NCBI RefSeq assembly: GCF_000176155.1
Contig: NZ_ACZO01000006.1
Coordinates: 620,001 to 684,000 of the forward strand
DNA: 64,000 bases
From: Vibrio metschnikovii CIP 69.14
Lineage (GTDB): Bacteria; Pseudomonadota; Gammaproteobacteria; Enterobacterales; Vibrionaceae
Direction: 5' to 3'
Shown here: positions 55,056-63,608 of the stretch, piece by piece
Layout: each line of letters begins with the position of its first letter
Position numbering within the stretch: position 1 is the stretch's first letter
Position numbers and translations under genes: made by a program
Notes under the pieces: generated by a model
Databases searched by the model: none
The model's input: the letters and a program-made list of their open reading frames with translations, nothing else
Told to the model about the DNA's origin: nothing

Positions 55056-56283
55056 GTTCACTGCCGCACAGGCAGCTTAGAAATTGTTCTAATGTCGTCA
55101 CTTGATGCGATTTCGGTTCACTGCCGCACAGGCAGCTTAGAAAAGTATCGTCAACATCACCAACCTGCTGCTGCTGTTCACTGCCGCACAGGCAGCTTAG
55201 AAATCGGCTCTCAGGTCATGTGATGATAATCGTTGGTTCACTGCCGCACAGGCAGCTTAGAAAGCATTACTGCGCCTTACGAATACAAGCGCCTTGTTCA
55301 CTGCCGCACAGGCAGCTTAGAAATCTATACATCCTCATTAGTCTTTTACACTCTGGTTCACTGCCGCACAGGCAGCTTAGAAATTTCTTGGTTAGCTTGA
55401 GACCAATGAAGGCAAGTTCACTGCCGCACAGGCAGCTTAGAAATTTTTAGCAATTTCTTTAGCTTCTGTTGGAGAGTTCACTGCCGCACAGGCAGCTTAG
55501 AAAGATCAACTTCAACAAAGCCGGATTTCTTTCCTGTTCACTGCCGCACAGGCAGCTTAGAAATATTCTCAGTAAGGATGGGAAAATGTGGTATTGTTCA
55601 CTGCCGCACAGGCAGCTTAGAAACTAACCATAGCCCTAACCTCATTGGATGCCTGGTTCACTGCCGCACAGGCAGCTTAGAAAGCTTGGCACATCCACTT
55701 GCCGCCGAATTTTTTGTTCACTGCCGCACAGGCAGCTTAGAAATCTCTGATTAAATAGATTTACGGTTTCGTTACGTTCACTGCCGCACAGGCAGCTTAG
55801 AAATGAAATTAAAAAGCATTTCGAAGCGTCTTTTGGTTCACTGCCGCACAGGCAGCTTAGAAAATCAGCCATAGACGAACCTCACTTGTTAGGGTGTTCA
55901 CTGCCGCACAGGCAGCTTAGAAATTCACTATTTGGGTAAGTACACACGGGCATAGGTTCACTGCCGCACAGGCAGCTTAGAAATTGTCGGACGAAGAATT
56001 AGCAGAGGTATCAAGGTTCACTGCCGCACAGGCAGCTTAGAAAGTCTGCATCGGTCATTTGTTCTGATTTGGCTGGTTCACTGCCGCACAGGCAGCTTAG
56101 AAATTCCAACTTTTTACGTACTAGCTTAGAAGGCTGTTCACTGCCGCACAGGCAGCTTAGAAAGAAATCCGACAAGCCGCCCGAGCACTTTATTTGTTCA
56201 CTGCCGCACAGGCAGCTTAGAAAAATGCGCCAGGCTCACCTTACCCTTGCTCTTTGTTCACTGCCGCACAGGCAGCTTAGAAA
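55056..56283 (+). CRISPR. Type I-F CRISPR array, 21 repeats and 20 spacers
   Basis: A 28 bp repeat starting GTTCACTGCC and ending AGCTTAGAAA, with the hairpin CTGCC/GGCAG around GCACA, occurs at an exact 60 bp period from 55056 to 56283. All 21 repeats read identical, including the last, and all 20 spacers are 32 bp. The orientation puts the leader on the left, so the spacers nearest 55084 are the newest. The array is served by the adjoining I-F2 cas genes. After the last repeat there are 31-32 bp of spacer-like sequence and then a MITE, so the old end seems cut off. Confidence 0.98.
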
Positions 56284-56314
56284 CGCCGGATTCGATGGAA
56301 TCAAACTCCCGCCA

Positions 56315-56431
56315 GTCATCCCCGCGAAGGCGGGGATCCATTCTGCAACAGATGCCAAGTGCTTAAGTGAGCGATCAATTGGCCACAGATTACTGATACT
56401 TCGCATAGATTCCCGCCTACGCAGGAATGAC
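56315..56431. mobile_element. MITE with GTCAT...ATGAC termini
   Basis: This 117 bp element starts GTCATCCCCGCGAAGGCGGG and ends with an inverted copy reading CCCGCCTACGCAGGAATGAC. The roughly 27 bp ends match at all but about five positions. The arms are themselves partly palindromic, as in the widespread GTCATTCCCGCG-type nonautonomous repeats. No transposase is present. It lies one spacer length after the last CRISPR repeat. From 56432 to 56696 I see no gene or clear signal. Confidence 0.75.
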
Positions 56432-56696
56432 GGTTTGGTTGTGGTTTTGGGAGCTGAACTCCATAGATCCCCGTCATGTTTTGCCTGCTACTGCTGTGAG
56501 GCAGGGAAATGAAGGCGTAGCGATCATCGAAAACTGATCCACTAAATACACGTAGTCAGCATAGACTCCCACCTTGAGGGCAATGATGCTTGACGCTTTG
56601 AATACTCGATTGTTCACCTTGATTACAAGAAAGCGTGAGTTGTTTAACAATATGTGCGCCTAATTCCTTAGACACTACGTTGTATGATTGATGTGA

Positions 56697-58469
56697 GTGG
56701 TGGAATACATGAGCTCCCTAACGTTACCTTGCCAGCGAGAGATTGATCTCTCATCAGAGTTAAACGTCGTATTACAAGACAATGAATTGCATTTTTCTTA
56801 TTTAGGATGCGACTCTGTACCCATCAGCGATCGCTATGTCCTATTTCGGATGGCGCTAAATAGCGATCCCCATGCCCGAGTCATTGGCGATGGTTTTCAA
56901 ATGTTGGCCCAAGCGGCGGGTACGGTGAGTCATCCGCTGGATGTGGGTCGTTGCCCCGATAATGACCAGAGTTATCGACTTTATGCTTCTCATGCCAATA
57001 AACGCTATTACAACTACCTAGTGATTGAAGATAAAGACCAATATCAGCTCGTTGGCTTTACCTCTTGCCAACGGTTTGCGGGCTATTTTGAGTTAGTGGT
57101 GGAAGAAGAGACCACGTATCTGATTGCCGCCATCGATGGAGAGCAAACCCTGCCGAGCGATTGGCCCAATAACCGTTTAGAATCACTCATCGTATTGCAA
57201 CACTCATCGCTAGCGGAGATCTACCAACAGTATGCGCAAGCCATTCAACGTCATCATCGATCACGTGACGGGGTAACTCAGCTTGCGCCGATCGGGTGGT
57301 GTTCGTGGTATGCCTATTATGCGGAGGTTAATGAGCAGCACATTCGCGCTAACCTTGCGGCCATGCAAGGTGAGTTGGCGGAGGTCGAGTGGGTATTACT
57401 GGATGACGGATACCAAGCTTTTATGGGCGATTGGTTAACGCCATCAGAGAAATTTTCCGGTGGTGTAAAAGCGCTGCTCCAGAGTATTAAAGCGGCGGGT
57501 AAAAAACCGGCAATCTGGCTGGCTCCGTTTATTGCTCAGCTAGAATCGGCTTTGTTTCAGCAACACCCTGACTGGTTTGTGAAAAATCACCAAGGACAGC
57601 CTTTAAAAGCCGAAGATGTGACCTACGGCGGATGGCGTTGCACGCCTTGGTATGTGTTAGATGGCTCTCATCCACAAGCTCAGGCTTATTTAACTCATGT
57701 AATAAAAACCATGCGAGAAGAGTGGGGTGTTGAACTGTTTAAACTGGATGCCAATTATTGGGGAACCCTAAAAGGTTTGCGTTACCAATCAGGCGTTACT
57801 GGGGTTGAGGCTTATCGGATGGGCATGCAAGCGATAGCCCAAGGCGCCGGAGAGGCTTGTTTATTGGGTTGCAATGCACCGATGTGGCCATCACTCGGTT
57901 TGGTCGACGCGATGCGAGTGTCTGATGATGTAGAACGTCGCCGTCAACGTTTTGCGCAAATCGCTAAAGAAACCTTTTATCGCAGTTGGCAACATCGTCA
58001 GTTATGGCAAATCGACCCCGACTGTGCCACCTTGGTGTCGTTAGCCGATCAGGCCACCGATCTCGCCAGTTATGAATTTCATCGTAATGTGCTACTTGCT
58101 TGCGGAGGGGTACTGCTTTCAGGTGATCCGCTCACCGAGTTAACGCCTTTTGCTAAGAGCAGTCTTCAGCAATTGATCGCTCGTCAACATCAGACTCAAG
58201 AGACCTCGACGCCAACGTCTTTAGCGCTTAATCATTGGCGATTAGCTTTAACACCTAATCATGAGTTGCACTGTTTATTCAACGATCAAGCGACCTCGCA
58301 GCATTATACCTTGACCGCTACCCAACCTGTCGATTGGTATGATTATTGGAGTGGCGAAAAACTTGTTCAGCAGCCGGCTCAGATGTTGGATGTATCATTG
58401 GCGGGAGGATTAACCAGCCGAGCTATCGTCGCCTCGACAGAGAGAACACGCTCATCGTATCGAGAATAA
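56697..58469 (+). CDS. GH36 alpha-galactosidase
   Basis: The 590-residue enzyme has an N-terminal beta-sandwich and a central barrel opening PIGWCSWYAYYAEV (about residue 199), with LLDDGYQAFMGDW following. The nucleophile is D351 in LFKLDANYWG and the acid/base is D410 in RVSDDVE. These are the two GH36 signatures. There is no signal peptide, so it is cytoplasmic and would cleave alpha-galactosides such as raffinose or melibiose. It stands alone, with no transporter next to it. GTG 56697 and ATG 56709 are possible starts; the upstream Shine-Dalgarno is weak for both. Confidence 0.9.
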   Translation: MVEYMSSLTLPCQREIDLSSELNVVLQDNELHFSYLGCDSVPISDRYVLFRMALNSDPHARVIGDGFQMLAQAAGTVSHPLDVGRCPDNDQSYRLYASHANKRYYNYLVIEDKDQYQLVGFTSCQRFAGYFELVVEEETTYLIAAIDGEQTLPSDWPNNRLESLIVLQHSSLAEIYQQYAQAIQRHHRSRDGVTQLAPIGWCSWYAYYAEVNEQHIRANLAAMQGELAEVEWVLLDDGYQAFMGDWLTPSEKFSGGVKALLQSIKAAGKKPAIWLAPFIAQLESALFQQHPDWFVKNHQGQPLKAEDVTYGGWRCTPWYVLDGSHPQAQAYLTHVIKTMREEWGVELFKLDANYWGTLKGLRYQSGVTGVEAYRMGMQAIAQGAGEACLLGCNAPMWPSLGLVDAMRVSDDVERRRQRFAQIAKETFYRSWQHRQLWQIDPDCATLVSLADQATDLASYEFHRNVLLACGGVLLSGDPLTELTPFAKSSLQQLIARQHQTQETSTPTSLALNHWRLALTPNHELHCLFNDQATSQHYTLTATQPVDWYDYWSGEKLVQQPAQMLDVSLAGGLTSRAIVASTERTRSSYRE

Positions 58470-58560
58470 TAACCGGAATTTTTTATGGTGGAGACGCATC
58501 TATCCCACTTTAGGTTACGTATTACGCTGAGTGTGTTTATAAAAGGAATAGTACGAGCGT

Positions 58561-58809
58561 ATGTTTTCTGCTGATGAGCAATCAAGAATTATTGAAATGG
58601 CATGGGAAGATAGAACGCCATTTGAAGCTATTTTTCACCAATTTGGTTTAACTGAACCACAGGTGATTCGTTTTATGCGTAGGCATCTAACCACACGTAG
58701 TTTTAACTTGTGGCGGCAGAGAGTCAGTGGCAGAGAAACCAAACATCTTAAATTACGGCCACCTGAAGTTGATCGTGGTTACTGCCCGACTCAATATAAA
58801 CCTCGTTAA
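58561..58809 (+). CDS. TIGR03643 / DUF2805 family protein
   Basis: This 82-residue protein contains the conserved AWEDRTPFEAIFHQFGLTEPQVIRFMRRHL block followed by FNLWRQRVSGRETKH, which defines this small family. It has a helix-turn-helix-like look (FGLTEPQVIRFMRRH), suggesting DNA binding, but no function is established. AAAGGAATAG lies before the ATG. The gene is alone on its transcript or coupled to the DUF1456 gene about 100 bp downstream. Confidence 0.85.
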   Translation: MFSADEQSRIIEMAWEDRTPFEAIFHQFGLTEPQVIRFMRRHLTTRSFNLWRQRVSGRETKHLKLRPPEVDRGYCPTQYKPR

Positions 58810-58907
58810 CGGGTTTATTGATTGGGGATCATGGGCAGGTCTGCTAAAGTGACGACCTGCCAGCGATCAAGTTGATAGCGCTGGAGTACCTAAGACTAGG
58901 AAAAACT

Positions 58908-59375
58908 TTGACCAATAATGATATTTTCTGCGCTTTGCGCACGACGTTTGCTTTTAACGACCAAACTTTATTAGAGATTTTTCATCTCGCGGATAATGAG
59001 ACGACACCAGCACAACTAGCCTCTTGGCTGAGCAAACCACAAACGCCAGAGTTTGCTGAACTGAGTGATCCGCAATTAGCGAGTTTTTTAAATGGTTTGA
59101 TCAACCTCAAACGTGGCAAGCGTGAAGGGGAAGCGGCGAAGCCAGAAGCGAATTTGAATAATAATATGGTGTTTCAGAAACTGCGTATTGCGTTAAATTT
59201 GCAAGCCGATGATTTGCTGATTCTTTTTCAGCAAGTTGGGGTTGAGCTGAGTAAGAACGAAATCGGCGCTTTTTTCCGTAAGCCGGGTAATAAGCATTAT
59301 CGAGAGTGCAGTGATGCAACGTTACGTCAGTTTTTACAAGCGATTGAGCATCATCAACCAGTTGTCGTGCAGTAA
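58908..59375 (+). CDS. DUF1456 family protein (YehS-like)
   Basis: The product begins (M)TNNDIFCALRTTFAFND with a TTG start at 58908, chosen because DUF1456 proteins open MTNND and because CTAGGA precedes it. An earlier in-frame TTG at 58872 adds 12 residues with no family similarity. Two DUF1456 repeats are visible, residues about 1-70 (LLEIFHLAD, ELSDPQLASFLNGLI) and about 95-150 (NNNMVFQKLRIALNLQADDLL, ECSDATLRQFLQAIE). It is a cytoplasmic, mostly helical protein of unknown function. Confidence 0.85.
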   Translation: MTNNDIFCALRTTFAFNDQTLLEIFHLADNETTPAQLASWLSKPQTPEFAELSDPQLASFLNGLINLKRGKREGEAAKPEANLNNNMVFQKLRIALNLQADDLLILFQQVGVELSKNEIGAFFRKPGNKHYRECSDATLRQFLQAIEHHQPVVVQ

Positions 59376-59402
59376 TCATTAGCCAACAAATTTAATAAAT
59401 GT

Positions 59403-59438
59403 CGTGAGAAGGGAGCGATTCCTTCTCACGATTTTTTG
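59403..59438. terminator. Bidirectional terminator
   Basis: CGTGAGAAGG (59403-59412) pairs perfectly with CCTTCTCACG (59421-59430) with an eight-base loop and ATTTTTTG after it. It serves the DUF1456 gene and the end of the kinase gene. Confidence 0.9.
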
Positions 59439-60728
59439 TTATCTCTCTTCACTGATGTCGAGTGGTAAACTGAATTCAAAACAAGCGCCACCTAAATTAT
59501 GGCTTGAAGTGACGATCAGATGCCCATGATGTTGACGAGCGATCTGTTCAGCGATCGCTAATCCTAATCCAAAACCACCACTGGCTTTATCTCGAGCAGA
59601 ACCGACGCGATAAAATGGTTTAAAAATGTGTGGCCAATGCACTTCGGGGATCCCCGGACCATCGTCTTCAATGGTCACTTTCCAATCGATATCATCATGG
59701 CTGATACTGATTTTCACCTGTTGTTTGGCATAGCGAGATGCATTACGTACCACGTTGGAAATGGCGCGATTTAATAAATTACTATCGACTAACGGTATTG
59801 GCCAGTGTTGTGGCGCTTGTAATTCAATGGGGACTGGTGACTCAATTTGCCATTTTTCGATTTGCGTTGGCAGCCATTGTGCTAGGTCGAGGCTGATGAA
59901 GGTTAACGGCGTGGTTTCCATTTTTCCTAAGCGAAGCAGTTCGTTAATCATCTCTTCGAGTTCATGGATATCATCTTCGATACCAGCAATGTATTTATCT
60001 TTTTGTTCTGGCATATCTTGCAACATATCAAGCTGGCACTGAATGCGAAATAGTGGGGTGCGCACCTCATGAGCAATCGCGTTAGTGAGCATTTTATGAC
60101 TTTCTATTAGCTGAGAGATTTTATCAGCCATGGCATTGAAGCTACGATTTAGGGTCCCCAACCGCATGGAACCTGTCTCTTTTGCTCGGATACTTAAGTC
60201 ACCTTTGGCTAAGGCTTGAGTCACTTGTTCGAGGTGTTTGAATCGCCACATAAATAGCTTCATCATCAACATGCTGTATACGGCAAAGCAACCCATTAAA
60301 ACCAGAAAAATAACCCAATCTTCGATATCTAAAGCAATCCAAATCTCAGCTTCTGGATCGCGATAGATGTGATAGATGGTATCGGTCGGATTGAAGGTAA
60401 ATATAGAGCCATCGTCGTCGGTGGTAAACACCCCATGATTGGCCAGCCGCTCCTTAACTTGAGCCGTTAGTAAAGGGGAGTTTTCAGGCAGTGCCTCAAT
60501 GATCAACCAGTTTGCATCGGCAATCGCTTTGAGTTTTTCTTTGGCAACGTCAACCCCATGCTGATCGGCCACAAACTCCAAAAGCTCAAGACTACTTTGA
60601 ATTTGCTGGCTGCGTGCGACTAAATCAAGATCAGGAGAGAGCCAGTCATTAATACTGACATAACTGACTAAAGTGAACATAAAAATACCGACAAGAGCAA
60701 GATAAAGCTCTAAATAAAGACGTTTCAT
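59439..60728 (-). CDS. RstB-like sensor histidine kinase
   Basis: The 429-residue kinase has two membrane helices (residues about 5-25 and 137-158) bracketing a periplasmic domain of about 110 residues, then a HAMP domain (LEQVTQALAKGDLSIRAKE). The H-box is NAIAHEVRTPLFRIQCQLDML, and the ATPase domain has NVVRNASRYA (N-box), DDGPGIPE and GGFGLGLAI. This is similar to RstB/CpxA-type kinases. Its start is 9 bp downstream of the regulator stop, so they form an operon. The signal is unknown. Confidence 0.9.
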   Translation of the reverse strand: MKRLYLELYLALVGIFMFTLVSYVSINDWLSPDLDLVARSQQIQSSLELLEFVADQHGVDVAKEKLKAIADANWLIIEALPENSPLLTAQVKERLANHGVFTTDDDGSIFTFNPTDTIYHIYRDPEAEIWIALDIEDWVIFLVLMGCFAVYSMLMMKLFMWRFKHLEQVTQALAKGDLSIRAKETGSMRLGTLNRSFNAMADKISQLIESHKMLTNAIAHEVRTPLFRIQCQLDMLQDMPEQKDKYIAGIEDDIHELEEMINELLRLGKMETTPLTFISLDLAQWLPTQIEKWQIESPVPIELQAPQHWPIPLVDSNLLNRAISNVVRNASRYAKQQVKISISHDDIDWKVTIEDDGPGIPEVHWPHIFKPFYRVGSARDKASGGFGLGLAIAEQIARQHHGHLIVTSSHNLGGACFEFSLPLDISEER

Positions 60729-60737
60729 AGTCTCCCT

Positions 60738-61436
60738 TTATGACCAGCTTTCTGGGACAAATAAATAACCTTTACCACGTAAGGTTAAGATACGTTTTGG
60801 GACCGAGGAGCTATCCCCAAGTTTACGGCGTAAAATAGCTACTTTGTTATCAATGGTTCTATCAAGCCCATCGTATTCAATACCACGGGTTTCTTTGACT
60901 AAATACTCGCGTGAAAGTACTTGCTCAGCATGACTAGCCAGTAACCACAAAAGGTCAAATTCACTGTCGGTGAGCACAATATCTTCTCCGGCAAGAGAGC
61001 ATTGACGAAGTTTGTGATTGATACTGAGCTGCCCAAAATGAAGTTGATGATCATTGTCTAGATGCGGTGACTCGGTTTGTTGCTGGCGACGTAATAGCAT
61101 GCGGATTCTCGCCAGTAATACCCGAGGTTTAATCGGTTTATTCACAAAGTCATCTGCACCTAATTCAAGAGCGGCGACATGGTCGATGTCATCGTCACTG
61201 GCGGTTAAAAAGACGATTTTTCCTTTGTAGTCGTTACGAATCTCTCGACAAATCGATAAACCATCTAAACCGGGTAGCATCAGGTCGAGAATCACTAAAT
61301 CTGGCTGAACTTGCAAAATCAGGCTGCTTGCTTGCAGGCCATCATGAGCTAGATGAACCTCAAACTCATTATTTTCCAAATAGCTAGTCAACAGCTCTGC
61401 TAGCTTTACATCGTCTTCGATAAGTACAATTTTCAT
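60738..61436 (-). CDS. RstA-like OmpR-family response regulator
   Basis: From ATG 61436 the 232-residue protein has a receiver domain (MKIVLIEDDVKLAELL; phospho-acceptor aspartate in LVILDLMLPGLDG; lysine in DFVNKPI) and a winged-helix output domain (LTDSEFDLLWLLASHAEQVLSR; RTIDNKVAILRRKLGD; RGKGYLFVP), the OmpR/PhoB layout. A longer frame to 61484 adds 16 residues not seen in the family. It is the first gene of the operon with the kinase. Confidence 0.92.
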   Translation of the reverse strand: MKIVLIEDDVKLAELLTSYLENNEFEVHLAHDGLQASSLILQVQPDLVILDLMLPGLDGLSICREIRNDYKGKIVFLTASDDDIDHVAALELGADDFVNKPIKPRVLLARIRMLLRRQQQTESPHLDNDHQLHFGQLSINHKLRQCSLAGEDIVLTDSEFDLLWLLASHAEQVLSREYLVKETRGIEYDGLDRTIDNKVAILRRKLGDSSSVPKRILTLRGKGYLFVPESWS

Positions 61437-61606
61437 AAGTGAATCATCAGTTAAAAATAGCGTGGATACAATAGGAGCAGACAAAACGGTACATTATGTG
61501 GCGCTGTGTAAGGCTCGCATACATAAGCGTACAAAACATGAGTTGTGTCACAAAAAGTAAATAACTATAGTTCGGGCCAATACGTTAATAGTACGAGTAT
61601 CGTCCC

Positions 61607-62782
61607 ATGAATTCTATACAACCCTATGAGAACCGTACGCGTTTAGTCGGCCTCGACTTTTTACGCGGTTTGGTCATTTTTATGGCTATCTTTGAACATT
61701 ATACGGGGTATTTAAACTATTGGTATGTGGATTTTTTTCCTAAAGAGAGCGATTTTTATGAGACATTATATCGTTCACATTTACCTATGTTGGGGCAACT
61801 TGTCCCGATGGACAGTTTTACCGGTCAAGTCTCAGCGTGGTTAATCCCTTGGGTGAGTCAAGTCTATTTGGCGTTAGCGGCGTTTAATCTCTCGGTGCGA
61901 TCATCTGAACATATGCGGGCAACACTAGTGAAAAAACTGGCTCTATTTTTGAGCATTATTTTTGTGTTGTATATTGAAGGTTTTATTATTGCGCCTAACT
62001 TTGGTGAGGCAATTTCATTTTATCCAGTCATGCTATGGATGACGTTACTGGCTTTTTTCTCTATTGTTTACGCCTTTTTTGGTATCCGCGGCATGTTGGT
62101 GTTAACCGTATTGAGTACTGTCGTCAGTCAGCTTGGGGTAACGTCATTACTTGAGCATGCTGAGCTATGGATGCAAACCCATGTACACCCAGGCTATGAG
62201 TTGGATGCACGGTTAGACCTGTTTATGGCCAGTGGATGTTTTGGTTTTCTCTATGGGTGGGTATGGCATCATTACGCTGAAAAACGTGATGCGCTGAATA
62301 AACTTGTTTTGGGCGTTGCGTTGGTGGCTTTAACACTCTATTTCTTGAATGGTCAAGCGGCGACCATTGATCTACATGATGTGTATGCCGAAGAGCATGC
62401 TTTAGCAGAAGATACTATTGGTCGTCTCGGGATCTGGGGTACGGAATTTCTAGTGATTGGTTTAATCTTAACACTGCATCAAGCTGGGATCCGTTTAAGC
62501 TGGCGTCCTCTCAATTGGATAGGCATGTACTCATTAACTGTGTTTATTTTCCATAAGTCGATTTTTATTTTCTTATGGGGACCGCTACTCACTTGGGCTT
62601 CAGCGAAGATGGGAACGACCTTACCGAATAATTTCTTGCTGATATTTACCTTATGTTCATTATCAGTCGGCATCATTTATCTGTTTAAACGCTCAGGCAT
62701 TATTTGTCATCTGATGGGTGATCATCAAGATCAGATGTGGAAGGATGTTTACCGTCAGAAAAGGCTACCCGATGCTCAATAA
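61607..62782 (+). CDS. Multi-pass membrane acyltransferase-like protein
   Basis: The 391-residue protein has about ten membrane helices. It opens with NRTRLVGLDFLRGLVIFMAIFEHY, the LDFLRG(L) helix shared by the acyltransferase-3, DUF1624 and heparan-glucosaminide N-acetyltransferase superfamily. The later RPLNWIGMYSLTVFIFHKSIF is the other typical helix. Acyl transfer to a cell-surface glycan or lipid is inferred; no catalytic residue can be assigned. The next gene overlaps its end by 11 bp, so the two are co-expressed. Confidence 0.65.
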   Translation: MNSIQPYENRTRLVGLDFLRGLVIFMAIFEHYTGYLNYWYVDFFPKESDFYETLYRSHLPMLGQLVPMDSFTGQVSAWLIPWVSQVYLALAAFNLSVRSSEHMRATLVKKLALFLSIIFVLYIEGFIIAPNFGEAISFYPVMLWMTLLAFFSIVYAFFGIRGMLVLTVLSTVVSQLGVTSLLEHAELWMQTHVHPGYELDARLDLFMASGCFGFLYGWVWHHYAEKRDALNKLVLGVALVALTLYFLNGQAATIDLHDVYAEEHALAEDTIGRLGIWGTEFLVIGLILTLHQAGIRLSWRPLNWIGMYSLTVFIFHKSIFIFLWGPLLTWASAKMGTTLPNNFLLIFTLCSLSVGIIYLFKRSGIICHLMGDHQDQMWKDVYRQKRLPDAQ

Positions 62783-63425
62783 AACGATGATTCTAGGTTA
62801 CCAAACTATCGTCGTGTTCACGCTGACCCTATGGGTCAGCGTTGTTCGTTGTGATGAATTTAGTCTTGGTGCAAGTTTTGGTATCGATAGCCCTGCGGTG
62901 AGTTCATCAACCAAATGGCAATGGTCACCAAGTATCGCTTATGAAAAAGAGACGGAGTTTGGACTGTTGTTTGCTCAAGGAGGTGAAGCGGGGGTGGCTT
63001 TGCCTATGCCATATTCGGACAAGGCTTATTTTACCGTTGGTCCCGTTTTACTGAGCGAAGAACAGGGGGCGTCACGAATCGGTTCCAGTTTACGTATCGG
63101 TTATCTATTTACGGAATCACTGTCGGCCTCATTAGCATGGCAGAAGGATTGGTCAAATGCTGTTGGAGCACAGTGGCTGATTGATGGCTCCTATCGACTT
63201 AATGATGAGTGGAGTATCAATGGTTGGTCTCGTTATGCGGACAAACATAATCAAGCGTTACGTCATGTCTCTGGGACTTGGCGTGATGTCGGCATCAGTG
63301 TCGAATGGGAAACGCCGTTTTTATCCGATTGGGTGAGCGCGGTGGAGGTTGGCGTTAATCATCAAGTCGATAGGCATTTCACCGAGCCGGTACTGACTTG
63401 GAGTGTACGTTACCTATTTTGGTGA
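62772..63425 (+). CDS. Putative outer-membrane beta-barrel protein
   Basis: From ATG 62772 the protein has a signal-like N-terminus (MLNKTMILGYQTIVVFTLTLWVSVVRC) followed by alternating strands (WQWSPSIAYEKETEFGLLFAQ, LRIGYLFTESLSASLAWQKDW). It ends WSVRYLFW, with a terminal aromatic residue as in outer-membrane barrels. The resemblance is to MipA/OmpV-like or other 8-12-strand barrels. It overlaps the acyltransferase-like gene, hinting at related surface functions. An earlier start at 62718 is possible but would lack the clear signal peptide. Confidence 0.6.
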   Translation: MLNKTMILGYQTIVVFTLTLWVSVVRCDEFSLGASFGIDSPAVSSSTKWQWSPSIAYEKETEFGLLFAQGGEAGVALPMPYSDKAYFTVGPVLLSEEQGASRIGSSLRIGYLFTESLSASLAWQKDWSNAVGAQWLIDGSYRLNDEWSINGWSRYADKHNQALRHVSGTWRDVGISVEWETPFLSDWVSAVEVGVNHQVDRHFTEPVLTWSVRYLFW

Positions 63426-63522
63426 TCATCCTTTACCGCTATTCATGCCGGATACTTTGCTATTCCCTTTACTATTGAGGTCAATCGCTGTTAAGGCGCT
63501 TGCTTATCGGTTTGGAATCAGA

Positions 63523-63555
63523 CAAAACCATACATTTCAAGACTGAATGGTTTTG
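63523..63555. terminator. Hairpin after the barrel gene
   Basis: CAAAACCAT (63523-63531) pairs with ATGGTTTTG (63547-63555). It is about 100 bp beyond the barrel stop and 54 bp before the next gene. No T-run follows. Confidence 0.45.
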
Positions 63556-63608
63556 ATGTTTATCTTTATAATAGATACTGTTAATCACTAATAGGATCGC
63601 TGTTCACT

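Noticed and set aside
55220..55872. Open frames with repeated SLPHRQLRN or FLSCLCGSE segments
   Set aside because: They are translations through the CRISPR repeats on either strand and not proteins.
48473..56431. CRISPR-associated Tn7-like transposon (type I-F3)
   Set aside because: cas1 and a full cas2-3 with HD and helicase motifs are present and no tnsABC/tniQ genes are visible, so it is a normal defence locus of subtype I-F2.
56069..56512. 147-residue frame running out of the array
   Set aside because: Its first half is CRISPR repeat translation and the rest crosses the MITE; no ribosome-binding site.
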